DNA from: Antitrichia curtipendula
Lineage: Eukaryota; Streptophyta; Bryopsida; Hypnales; Leucodontaceae
DNA length: 64,000 nucleotides
Assembly (NCBI GenBank): GCA_951230915.1
Contig: OX579635.1
Coordinates: 46,252,001-46,316,000 of the forward strand
Direction of reading: 5' to 3'
Part shown: positions 36,561 to 48,509 of the stretch, piece after piece
How positions within the stretch are numbered: the first letter of the stretch is position 1
Layout of the letters: each line of letters starts with the position of its first letter
Translations under genes and position numbers: made by a program
Notes under the pieces: model-generated
Seen by the model: only the letters and a program-made list of their open reading frames with translations
The model's database searches: none
What the model was told of the DNA's origin: nothing

Positions 36561-38030
36561 TTAGAGCTTCTTGTATGGATAGGTATGCTATCTATTAAAT
36601 TAACGTACGAACCCATGAAACAACAGTAACCACACAATAACTGTTGACAAATTGTAGGTTGTAAGCTTTGTGATGAGGGCCACGACAATAGTAGTCACAC
36701 CTTTTCTAACCCCTAGACAATTCTCAAAGATTGGATGCATTGCACTCTGGCTATGTGGTTTCTGTAGCTCTCAATCTCCGAGGTTTTAGAAGTGTCGTTT
36801 TCCTCCTCCGTAAGTGTATAAATGGGTTGAAGAAAACTTTCTTGGAAGATTTCTCACTCTTCTACAACTTACTTTCACCACAATGCAACGCTTTTTGATT
36901 TATTACATCGGAGTTTTGTCTGAGGTCTCCGTTGCTTGCGCCGCATGTGTTCTGCACTACTTGCAAGTCCATCGCAACTTTTACAATAGTGATTGTCGTT
37001 CTGAGAGAAAAAAATCATGTTGCTCACAATCAAAGAATGGGGTGGATGGGGGTATACCTTCTTCATGCAAAATGGCTCGTCATTGACTCCTCTTTTCTTT
37101 CATAAAATTCGCATTCTTTAAGAAAATTTGCTTCTTGAAGAGCCTATTATTATGATTCTTAACCCTTTCATTGCTTCGTCAATAGAACTTGATATATCTA
37201 TCATTGGAGGCTCATTTAAAAGTACTCTGAATAAGTACAATAAAATTCAAATTTAGACATTGGACAAAGAAAGTTAAAAATTCAAAAACTATATTGAATA
37301 GTGAAATTAGGTTGCCCCTCAACCCGCCCCTCAAAAAATGCTCGAGATTGGACACTATATAAATATTTATTGTTACTAGATAAGAGTATACTACTTTTGA
37401 ATTAGATGTTGTAATTGGGACTTATGAACCTCTATGTTTATAAATGAAAATATCTAGAGAAGTATTTAATAACTTTGATGGTTTGTAAAATAATTTTTTT
37501 GGAGTAACACAACCTAGTTGCTAAAGCAACCTAATTTCAGTAGTTCATGTACATGCGAGTGTATATGAAAGATAAATTATAGCAATCTTGACAATCATGG
37601 ATATCAATGCACATTTCACTTCAATTTGCACCCAATTTGGAGTAAAATGTGCATTGGTAATCATGATTTGCCAAGACCTCTATAATTTTTGTCTTTTAGC
37701 TAGCCTTTGAAGTGGTTTGTTTTCTTTTCCAATGTCTAAATTTGAATTTTCTTGTACCAATTCAAAATATTTTTGAATGCACATCTAATGATAGAAATCT
37801 TAAATTCTAGTGACAAAGTAATTAAAAGTTAGAATTATATTTGGCATGGCAAATTTTAGAGTCTGTTGAAGATGCCTATTGAATTTAGTGAACTTATAAA
37901 TTTTCACGACTGAGCTTAATAAAAAAATAATTAAAAACTTCAAAACAATTTTTTTAGCGCAAAGTATGAAACAAATTAAAGAAATTGTTATTGCATATGC
38001 AACCATGGGATCTTGAAGTAGATAATTTCA

Positions 38031-38209
38031 AAAATTTGTGGAAGAAATTTCAAAAACATTGATTATGTAGATTATGAGATTTTAGCATTTAAAGTGGAAG
38101 GAAACTCCTTATTTTGCACCTTGCAATAACTACATTCTCAAACTTTGAATCCTCAAGGGCATGCTAAATCATATGATGCATAATAAAAGGCTAACTTGTT
38201 ATTTATTAA
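38031..38209 (+). mobile_element. Fragment of family 2 TTAA element
   Basis: Sequence around AGCATTTAAAGTGGAAGGAAA and the flanking lines matches the middle of the copy at 38942 in the same orientation. A TTAACCCCTAG word at 38206 lies next to it but does not start a recognisable copy. Confidence 0.4.
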
Positions 38210-38941
38210 CCCCTAGAAATATAGAGCGTTCTCCAAAATTGACGATTTGAAAAAAATCATAAGAATGTATTATTTGAAAGAATATTTTGGAAGTAGTATA
38301 CAAATAAAAGTTGTAAATTTTAAGCTTAAGATTTCATCCATACGGTTAGATTCACCATTGCTATCTCCAATTTATTTTTTTATAAATTATGAAAGAAAAA
38401 TTTCAAAATTCCTTCTAAATTTGATTACAAGCAAAATATTAATATGATTATTTGAATAAGATTTGTTGGATGGTTTTGAAATGGGGTTCTCTTCACATGG
38501 TAATTTTTTGAAATTTTTGTGTTCTATAAATCTATGACCTCATTTTTGCAAAACCAGTTTTGAACTAGAGTCAATGCAACTTTGGCTTAGTCAACCACTT
38601 GGTATATTACCATATTAAAAAATTTAGAAAAATATGTACTCTAGTAACATCAAATCAACCATTAGATAGGAAAACAACTTAATAAATTCTCTCCACAAAT
38701 TAGAATGACTTTCATTCAAGCAATAATGAAAAAGAAACAAGAATATCAATCTGTCTGTCATCCAAAAATTAAATGTTTGAGCGCTAAATTGTTAAACATG
38801 ATATATGATTTTGAATAACCCAAATTTGCTAGAGAGTGATGTCTTTAAGAAGCAACCACATGTCATGAAGTGTTGACTTTGATGTCGTGAGGGACACTTT
38901 AAACATCGCTTGTTGGTAAGTTAGTTGGGGATAAAACATTC

Positions 38942-39866
38942 TTAACCCCTAAAGTCCCAAGCTCACTTTTCCATCAAAGACCATTCAAAACTACCACTTC
39001 TATAGCAGAGAGCAAAAAAAATGTAATGTTTTTTTAGCATATCTAATTGTAGGATCTTGTACTAGACTAGTATAAGAACGTGTGGAAGAAAGTTCACAAA
39101 CTTTGATTGTGTAGATTGCAAGATATTTGCATTTAAAGTAAAATAAACAAATTTTTTGCATGTTGCTCAACTACAATTTTTGGTTTTGAACCTTCTTAAC
39201 TTATAATTTTTGCTCTATTGGTTTTTAATTTCTAATTTAGTATGATGAAAAATTGAGTTGAGAGTCTAGAAAAAAAAATCAATATAAAGCACACTTAGTT
39301 TTCACACATTACAAATTTGTTAAACAAAAGTGGTTTAAAATTGAAAGAAAATCTAAATTGTTAATAGCTCCAATGTGGAATTGAAATACACTAATATCAA
39401 TGGTGACATTGTTCTAGCAAGATGTCTTAACCTTGCATAACTTTTTTTTTTTTTTTAATTGTTGAAAATTGAGGTCAAAAATGGATCCTACAAGCTATTT
39501 TTTCAAGAAGATGCTCTAATTGCCCGAAAAACAAGATTGTCCATAACTTTCACATAACAAATCCAAATGGAATGAATCAAAGCTTCCCATCTACACAAAA
39601 ATATAATCTATACAAAAAAAATTCTTAAAAAAAATTTACTTGAAGAGGATTTTTTGCCTGCTGAACTTTTTTAAAAAGGACTTTTTGTGTCATAACTTTG
39701 GCTCCCAAGCTCCGATTGAAATAAAAATTATATTTTTGGAAAGCTAATGTATTTTTCTATCTTCACCAAAAAAAATTCAGAAAAACACGACGAATATTGA
39801 GACCACAGGAGCCTGCCCAAACTCCATTTTGTCCCCCGAGGGGACAATGGGACTTTAAGGGGTTAA
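38942..39866 (+). mobile_element. TTAA-flanked TIR element, family 2, copy E
   Basis: Full-length 925-bp copy starting TTAACCCCTAAAGTCCCAAG and ending GGGACTTTAAGGGGTTAA, with one extra A in the right TIR. The subterminal palindrome TTGTCCCCCGAGGGGACAA lies at the right. Same orientation as copy C. Confidence 0.85.
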
Positions 39867-39975
39867 GGTATGTTTGCATTTGATGTTACCAGGGGTCTTA
39901 GGAATGAATTTAGACGTACATCTGGACCGGATTCACATCGCAACCATCACCCCTGACACCAAGTGTGAACATACC
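39867..39975. mobile_element. 109-bp palindromic MITE abutting copy E
   Basis: The left arm GGTATGTTTGCATTTGATGT pairs with the right arm, whose complement reads GGTATGTTCACACTTGGTGT, and the match continues into AGGGGT. The unit begins exactly at the TTAA that ends the neighbouring 38942-39866 element. No coding content. Confidence 0.6.
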
Positions 39976-40213
39976 CGTGTCCTGCGTCAACCGTCAATGA
40001 GTTGGCATTTGGCAAGCCATGTCACAAGCACTTAGGTGAAAAAAAAGGTCAAATGCAACAGGCTTGGCCAAACTTGTGTATGATCATGGTGTAAAGTCCT
40101 GATTACTAGCTCTCATTGAATATGGGCATGCAGATTGGTTTAAGTGTTGTAGGGCTATCAAACAAAGTCTTGATTCTAGTTCTGAGAAAGTTTAATACCC
40201 AATGGGCCTGCTT

Positions 40214-40489
40214 TAAGGTAGGTACACCCAAATGTGACATTAACCTTAAACCGTCATCTATATTGTGTGTACATCTCCAAAATCATTTTTGTACCTATGT
40301 GGAAGAAACGTTTTTAGAACCAAACTTTGTTCCTTAATAACTTTTGCATACAATATCCAAATGTCACGTTCTCTCATGTGTTGGAACCTTCTTTTATTTG
40401 CCTACAAGAACACATGAAAATTTGAGCAGTCTAATAATAGTAACTAGGCTTAATAGCAAAAAGTGGTGGTTTTGTGTGTACCTACCTTA
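40214..40489 (+). mobile_element. 276-bp MITE, AGGTAGGTACAC termini
   Basis: TAAGGTAGGTACAC at the left and GTGTACCTACCTTA at the right form a perfect 14-bp inverted pair. Read as TA plus AGGTAGGTACAC, this fits a TA target duplication of the Tc1/mariner (Stowaway) type. A diverged second copy is at 52219-52510. Confidence 0.75.
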
Positions 40490-40509
40490 CTATGATCTGC
40501 CTCTGGAAG

Positions 40510-40730
40510 GACATGACTTTGTTTACTAATGAGGTAGGGAGCCTTTTGCATACTTGTAATAAAAGGGCCCCCCTATAGTGAACAAAATTGTCTCATATAG
40601 TTCCTCAGCCAACCCCAATTCTTGAATTAATGGATAAGCCCTTGAAAGGCATTATATCTTTCCAATGTGGGGAGGATCGTTGCCTATTTATCCAGTGTTA
40701 TGGACTCTAGAATATTATGGAACTCACTCT
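40510..40730 (+). repeat. Dispersed repeat shared with 49500-49700
   Basis: Shared words include TAGTGAACAAAATTGTCTCATA-like sequence, TTGAATTAATGGATAAG and a CATTGCCTA block. The same unit is tandemly repeated at 48510-49650. Confidence 0.6.
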
Positions 40731-40825
40731 CTATCCGCTCATTGGAATTGGATCTTTGTGGGTCCTTTGAGGTATATTTTTATTAAATATTTTACTTTGA
40801 CATGTAGTGAGTTTACCCTCTTATT

Positions 40826-41710
40826 TTAACCCCTAAAGTCCCAAAGTCCCTATAGGGGACTTTGGGGTGGGTGGGTAGGCTTGTGTGATTTCAATTTTGA
40901 CATGATTTTCTGAAACTTTTTTGAAGATAGAAAATCAAGTTAGCCTCCTAGGAATATAATTCTTTTTTCAATTGGTGACCGGGAGCAAAAGTTATGCCAT
41001 TCTATGTCCAAAAAGCAACTCAAGGGGCACCCCCCCTAAATCACAAAACATTGAATTTTTTTTCTCAAATACTATATATTTGTCTACATTTGAAGCTTTG
41101 ATAAATTCTATTTGGACTAGTGATGAGAAAGTTATGGACAATCTTTTTTTTTGGGCAGTCTAAGCATCTTTTTGAAATGCAATTTTTACAATTTTTCAAA
41201 ATAAATTGTTAGACATGGTTAAGTTTGTTTGCTAGAACAATCTCATCATTGAAATTATTGTGATTCAATTCCATCTTAGAGCTATTCACGGTTTAGTTTT
41301 TCCTTCAATCTTGAACATACTTCTACTTAACAATTTTTTAATGAGTGAAAATTAAGTGTGTGTTTTTTTAAAAAAATTCTTATATTTTCAACTTAGGTCT
41401 TCACTATAAAAAATTAGAAAATGAAAATTACTAGTGCATGAATTTTATGTTAAGAAGATTCATAGTCAAAGTATCTAGTCAAGCAAGGTGTAAAAAAAAC
41501 TTGTTTTTCTTTATTTTAAATGCAAATATCTTACAATCCACACAATCACAGTTTTTGAAATCTCTTCCATGCATTCTTATACTAGTCTAGTGCAAGATCC
41601 TACGGTTAGATGTGCAGCAAAAAAATAATATTTAAAGTTTTTTGCTCTTTGCAATAAAAATGACAGTTTTGAGTGTTTTTGAATGGACAAAAGGCCTTGG
41701 GACTTTAGTT
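40826..41710 (-). mobile_element. TTAA-flanked TIR element, family 2, copy F
   Basis: It starts TTAACCCCTAAAGTCCC. The right end has decayed to GGGACTTTAGTTAG. The left subterminal palindrome AAAGTCCCTATAGGGGACTTT is intact, giving the opposite orientation to copy E, which lies about 1 kb away. Confidence 0.75.
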
Positions 41711-42669
41711 AGTGTTTAAAACAACAACTTTGAATCCTCCTAACTTTGAATTATGCAATGGGTGATGTTAAAATTAGTACACACTGAATGATACACTTTG
41801 ACCACTTCAACCTCTTCATGCTTACAACCATGCAAAGAGTAAATAATGAAAAAATTGAATGAATTAAATTTTGAATTTAAATTCGACAGACTAACATTTC
41901 TAATAACATATTAGAAGCATAATTCAATTTTTCTTTCTTGTTTTCTTTTCATTTCTATTGAATTTTAAATTATTGTTATACTTACCCCCTAAAATTCTTT
42001 CATATTTAGAGTCTCAAAATTACTTAAAACTACTAGTCCCTAAAGTAAATTTTAAATCTTCATATATTTTTATTCTTTAATAAATTAAACTAGGATCCCT
42101 TAGAGAAGTTGTTGGAGTGCACCTTTCAAAAATTTCAAACTAAGAAACCTTACCAATTGCAAGATCATGATGCTTGAAATTAAAAAAATATATATTTTCA
42201 AGTCTTTTCAAACGATTATATTTCCTCCTTCAAACTTTAAACCCAAAAATGTGTAGATCTTGCAACGTGCAAGCCTGCAAAATATGATGAAGAGATAAGT
42301 TGGAAATATGTATAAATTTTTTTTACAAAAATAATAAATATTCATGCTTGAAAAATAGTAAGTAGAGAATGATTTAAAATACTAAATTGTTAAGAATTTA
42401 GTTATAGAATTGAAAAAATCCAATTCAAATGGCTATAATGTTACTTTAAACAATCGACATCCTATAATTTTATTTTATTTCCAAAAATATTGAAAATTGA
42501 GTGAGATAAAAAGACTTCAAAGTTTATTTTTTAGTATAATTTTCTTAACTACACGCAAACTAAAACTCATCATAACTTTCATCTCATTAATCAAAATGGA
42601 ATGATTCAAAGCTTTCCACTTATATATAAATATAAAAAATTAATTTCAAATTTTTATTTAAAAAAAAAA
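41711..42669. other. AT-rich intergenic DNA, no gene seen
   Basis: No coding frame. Some words resemble family 2 interiors, so an eroded copy may be present, but no ends were found. Confidence 0.35.
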
Positions 42670-43590
42670 TTGTCCCCTCAGGGGGTCATTGTCCCCTCGG
42701 AGGTCAAATTGGATTTTGGGTAGGCTCCTATGATTTCAATATTTGTTGTGCTTTTCTGAATTTTCTTCTCGTGAAGATAGAAAAACACATTAGCTTTCTA
42801 AAAATATAATTTTTATTTCAATCAGAGCTTGGGAGCAAAAGTTATGGCACAAAAAACCCTTTTTTAGTTTGCTAGGCAGAAAAAAACTTCAAAAAGACTT
42901 AAATTAAAAAAACTTTTAAATTTGTTTTGTATATATTATATTTTTATGTACACAATAAGCTTTGAATTATTCCATTTGGATTTGTTATGTGAAAGTTATA
43001 GACAATTTTGTTTTTCAGGCAATTAGAGCATTTTCTTGAAAAAATAACATGTAAGATTCATTTCTGACCTCAATTTTCACAATTTTCAAAATAAGAAATT
43101 TCAAATGGTTATGATCTCTTGCTAGAACAATCTCACTATTGAAATTAGTGTATTTCAATTCCACTGAGAGCTATCAACAATTTAGATCTCCTTCACCTAC
43201 ATCTACTTAACAATTTTTTAATGAGTGAAAACTAAGTAGATTCTTTTCTCTTTTTTTTTCCAAACTTTCAACTCACTTCTTTATCATATAAAATTAGAAA
43301 TTCATATTTAGTAGAGCAAAAATTATAAGTTATGAAGGTTCAAAGTCAAAAAATGTAGTTAAGCAAGGTGTAAAAAACTTGTTTCTTTCACTTTGAACGC
43401 AAATATCTTGCAATCTATATGGTCCAAATTTTGTGAAATTTCTTCTATACATTTTTATACAAATCTAGTACAAGCCCCTGTGGTTAGATATGCAAAAATT
43501 ATATTTCTAAATTGTTTGGCTCTTTGCTATAGAAATGGCAGTTTTGAGTGGTTTTTGATGGAAAAGAGGCCTCGGGACTTTAGAGATTAA
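42670..43590 (-). mobile_element. TTAA-type TIR element, family 2, copy G
   Basis: The left terminus has decayed, but GTCCCCTCAGGGGG and the following block match copy D. The right end reads GGGACTTTAGAGATTAA. The interior is strongly similar to copies D and F. Confidence 0.7.
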
Positions 43591-43799
43591 GCTGACCAAG
43601 CTGCCGAAGATCAAAAAGAAATTACATATCATAAAATAACTTCTTAACCATGTAGTCAAAAGTTATGAAAACTGCTTCACCTTAACCACATGTTGTGTGA
43701 AAATTTCAAAGAAAAAAAAAATCAAATTTTAGTTTGTAAATAGATGACCGAAAACACTATATTGCCTAAAAAAATGCTACTTGGTCATTTAGGGACTAA
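43591..43799 (+). mobile_element. Fragment of a TTAA-type element
   Basis: It lies between copy G and the element at 43834. Only a right terminus is recognisable (CTTGGTCATTTAGGGACTAA). It probably derives from an insertion that was later truncated. Confidence 0.4.
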
Positions 43800-43833
43800 A
43801 AAACATGATCTATATAAAGTTCAAGATGTTGGC

Positions 43834-44797
43834 ATAACTCCTAAAAGCCCAAGGCTTTAGAGGATTCAAAAACATCATTGCTTTTGAAGTGTTATAGAGC
43901 TAAATGTCACAAAGGTATAGAAATCTCAACCATACAATCTTGTAGTATATGTGTTGAAGATGACATGAATCAAATTTGGAGTCATTTGACCATATAGATT
44001 GCAAGATTATAATGTTTTTTTGTAGAAAAAGGATGCTGAAATTTTCCTACCAACACATTTGGAGGTGATATTCAATTTCTAAACCTACTCAAATTTTAAA
44101 AAAATTATACTATAAAATGATTCAAAAACAGTATATAGAGGCATTGGTGAAAGAAAATATCATTCAATTGACTCATTGTGTTTGCAAAATGACTTTGAAA
44201 AGTAAAATAATGGGAAGAAGAAGACATCTAGAACAGAACCTCCTTCTACTAAAATGCTTCTTAGCTACACATAACTTGTTGGATTGATATGAAATTTTAA
44301 CCATACAAACTAAATTAGTATGCAAAAAAAATTCCAAATTTTTTTTTTATAGAAAACAGACACTATATGAAGAAGTTGCCAAAGTTAATTGTAATCCAAA
44401 AATGTCAAGATTTTGAACTTCAAATTGCTCCAAAACATTTAAAACAACTTGGATTCACATGAAACTTTACCACAATAACTGGACTTCAAGAAAAATATAA
44501 TCCAACAAATGATATTGAAAACAAACATTGGATGAAGGAGATAGGAGATTTCAAAGTTGCAGCCATCGAATGCAGTTTGGTGAACTCAAATTGAACCTAT
44601 GAACTTTGATTGACTTAAAAAGAATCAATACATCTTGGATTGATTTGAAAATTTTACCACACAAACTAGAAGGGAGAGCGCAAATTTACAAACAAGTTTT
44701 TTTGAATTTGGATATTAGATGCAAAAGTTACAACACTTTGAACTGGACTTGAAACTTGTGAGGACGCTTTTGGTCCCTTGGGGCATTTAGGGATTAA
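43834..44797 (+). mobile_element. TTAA-type TIR element, family 3, copy K
   Basis: Roughly 964 bp, starting ATAACTCCTAAAAGCCCAAG and ending CCTTGGGGCATTTAGGGATTAA, an imperfect inverted pair. The interior differs from families 1 and 2 but repeats its own word: a tract around ACTTGTTGGATTGATATGAAA recurs three times with variation. No transposase frame. Confidence 0.6.
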
Positions 44798-45584
44798 TCA
44801 CATCTAAGCATGGACTCATGTATTTGCAATAATACCAAAAGGTCTATCCTAATTATTAGAGATTGACGATCTCCATAAAACAAAAACTGTAAATTCAATG
44901 CCTTGTATTGTAAATATGTCAAAAATTTGTCATTCTGAATATAACATCGATGTATATTGTGATATTTGAAGACCGTTTGTAGCTTAAAATGTAATGATTC
45001 TATATCATTTATTGCAATGCTCAATTTATAATATTTCTCCAATTTGCACAAAGTTAACAATCTTGACCAATTTCACACTAATCAAACTTACATACTTAGA
45101 ATGAAGATTTTTGTCTCCTATAGGAATTGAATGGTTAATTTTGATTTTACATAAGATTATTTTTTGTTTATGAATGTGAAAAAACTCAAATAGCTTCATC
45201 AAGAAATATGATCTTTAAAAAAATTAAACCAAAATAGTTAAACACAACATCAAGAAAACTAATTAAATTTTTTTCTCTAGAGACAAGTAGTATAATAGAA
45301 ATAATATGATTTAAAAATATTGATTTATCATATCCAATAAATATTATATGAATTTGATATCATAACTATTTAATGAAGGTAAGAATGGGAAACAAAAACT
45401 ACAATTGTAATTGAAATTGTAAGAAAATAAAAATAATTTAGAAACAAACAATATTGAGTGATTTAGATTTAAACATTTATTGTAGAGCATGTGCAATGAT
45501 TCATTGTATTTTTCAAAATATTAAAATGAAGTAAAAATTAATTTTTCAAGTTTCATATTCTTGGTGTCTGATTTAATCCTTTAT
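44798..45584. other. AT-rich intergenic DNA, no gene seen
   Basis: Only a low-complexity minus-strand frame (44794-45060) is present, with no family resemblance. Confidence 0.4.
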
Positions 45585-46321
45585 TTAAACTTTGAAGTCC
45601 CATTGTCCCTTTGGAGGACAAAATGGATTTTGGATAGACTCTTGTAGTCACAATTTTCATCACAATCTTTTGAATTTAAAAAAAAAAAATAGGAAATACA
45701 TTTGTTCTTGGAGAATATAATTTTTATTTCATTTATTGAGTGAAAGCAAAAGATTTTGCCACCCTAAACTCAAATGGGTTTTTTGAGGCAATACCAAAAA
45801 AAATTAAAAAAATTAAAAATAATTTTTAAAATTTTTATTTGACATGAATTAGTTTGCTTGTTAAAACAATCTCACTATTGGAATTTATTGGAATTTATTG
45901 GAATTTATTGAGTCCTAGCACTAAATCTCAAATCTACTTTTATTTAATGAATATTTAAAGAATGAAACACAAATGTAATTTTTCTTTTTAAAATTCCTAG
46001 ACCTTCAACTAAATTCCTTAACATAATTTTTTTTAATTCAACATGTGTAATAAAAAAATTTAAGCTAAAAATATTCAAAGCCTTAAATTGCAAGGAAATA
46101 AAGTGCAAAAAAGTTGGTTTTCTTCAATTAAAATGCAAATATCTTGCAATTCATGCGGTCAAAGTTTTCGAAATTCTTCTACACATTTTAATACTAATTT
46201 AGTACAAGATTCTATGTTAGATATGCATAAAAAGAAATTCTAAAGTTTTATGCACTTTGCCATAGAAATGGTAGTTATGAGTGGAATTTGACGAAAAAAA
46301 TCTTTGAACTTTAAGAATTAA
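45585..46321 (-). mobile_element. TTAA-type TIR element, family 2, copy H (shortened)
   Basis: A 737-bp decayed copy with left end TTAAACTTTGAAGTCCC and right end GAACTTTAAGAATTAA. It lacks part of the interior. A local triplication of ATTGGAATTT lies at 45878-45909. Confidence 0.65.
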
Positions 46322-48509
46322 GGACTAGACATTCAAATTTGGGACAATGGATGAACATAAATATGTCATAATGTTGTGGTTTTTTCATCCATCTAAATGA
46401 TTGCAAATTCATGTATTAATTTTCTTACATTACATAGTATAGATATTCAAGCATTTGTTTAAGAAAATTCTATAATTCAACAAATTTTGATATGTTTGAC
46501 CTCCAAATATAATTTTTAAAATTTTAAATGAGCCAAAAAATGTCTAGAATAAATAAATAAAGTAAAAAACTTTTAAATGTATATAATAAAAATTTAATAT
46601 TTTTATCTTAAAGGAAATAATTTTTATGAAAATTACACAATTATTTGTATTTAATTTATAATCATTTATAAAGAAAGTTCTAATTTTTGTTTCAAAATTT
46701 ATTGAAAATTGTTTGTTAGTAAAGTAGTAAATCTAATTGTTTGGATATGATCTATGGATTATATTTTACAGCTTTGGTTAAAAAAACATCATAAAATTAT
46801 TGTTCTAAATTGCATTTTACAATATGCCTTTATAATTGTGTACATTTTGGCCCCCCTCTAGTCATCAAACTATAAATGATTAGGTGTTCAAATTTAAACA
46901 GTGGATGGACACAAATACATCCAAATATACAATAATGCATTTTCCATCCATTGATTTTCTTGAAGATTCTTACATTATTTCTTTGTGATTTGTATGGTAT
47001 AGATTTTGAAGAATTTGCTTTTCATATGTTCTATAATTCATAGGATATAGGAAAATTTGGTCTCAAAGAAATAAGTTTTTTTAGTTAAAGAATATGATCA
47101 AAAAATATCCTTGAACAACATTTTGAACAAAAAGTAAAATAAAAAATCTTCAAAAATCACTATGATTAGAATTTCACATTTTGAATTCAATAAAAACAAA
47201 ACATTATAGTGAAAATCAAAAAATATTCAATCCACAAAGGATGTTAGTAGGAATTTTCAAGTTTTGGCTTCAAATTATATTGATTTGCGTATCAAATGAT
47301 CCAACTGTATGGATATGATTTCTGGATTATATTTTACAAGTCTTGTTTTAGAGTCACTAATGAGTCATTGTTCTAAGTTGCATTTTATAACACATCTTCA
47401 CAATTTGGGAATTTGGGATGATCCTTTGGGCATGTGATCAGTTGAAAAGCCTAAGCCAAGAAAATGAGTATGCATTTGCATTTCACATAGGCGCATCCTG
47501 AATTTCTAGATGTATACTTCCGTTTAGGGATAGTTAGACCTACCATTTGTACTCCAAAATTGAACCTTTGCACCCCCACTCCCTAAAAAAAAAGCAATCC
47601 CTTCTAATTCTTGACTTAAAATTTACGTCTTCTCTGTCAACATGAGCCAAAAGTCAATTTTGGATTAAACCTACGCTCAACAATTTGAAAATTCATAGTT
47701 TATTCATTTGATGTTAGTTGAACAACCCGAAAGAGACGGACTCCTCTTTTCTACATGCTTCTCTGTTGAAGTTTGGACCATCTTTTATGATTACGATTAT
47801 TGTTTGCCATCCTTTGCTCCCATATTGATGTTGAGTGGCCGAAATATCTTTCCATAGCCAACATGATCCAAAACAGTTGAAGACATTCTTTAATGTGAAA
47901 GAACCGTACTCAGATGCTGAGGTGTCGCTTTAGGGGGGGGGGAGTCCATACCTTGGAGCACTTTCTCAAAAATGTGACACAGATGCGGACTGGGTCAGTC
48001 TCACCCTGTAGGGCAGTTTTTGTTCTTTCGGTGTTATATTTGTCCCCCCTTGAATCAAGCAATTCTGGAACTGTGTCCCAAATCATACGCACTGCCATTG
48101 CGGGAATTTAATAAGTATGGGTTTATTCACATAAATGGAAAAGATGGAAAAAGATCTAAATCCAAATGGGGATATTGTGCTCCAAAAAGGAATGATGCTC
48201 ATCGGAGTTCATGTAGTCACTTCAAATCTTCCTTCAACTGGATCATTCATTTTATGAGGGATGGTCTTCTTTCATTGTCATTGTGACTAATAATTAGCCC
48301 GGGTTACAGTAACTTACATTGAACCAAGAAAGCGAGGTTGGACCAACAATGCCAGGTGGAACCAACAAAGCGAGGCTTACATTGGTTCTGATGGTCACTG
48401 CAAATGCCAAGCTCATCATTCCACATCACACGTAGACTAATTGCGGAGTTCACACTCAACAATGACTTATGTAGAAGGTTCAGAGTTATCCACCCCGCCT
48501 AAATATCAA
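46322..48509. other. Intergenic DNA, no gene seen
   Basis: AT-rich up to about 47700, then more mixed. A run of ten G lies at 47933-47942. Frames at 47910-48286 are short, overlap on opposite strands and match nothing known. Confidence 0.4.

Noticed and set aside
10202..39866. CCCTAAA/TTTAGGG words suggesting telomeric repeats
   Set aside because: They occur singly, as part of transposon termini, never as a tandem array of the plant telomere heptamer.
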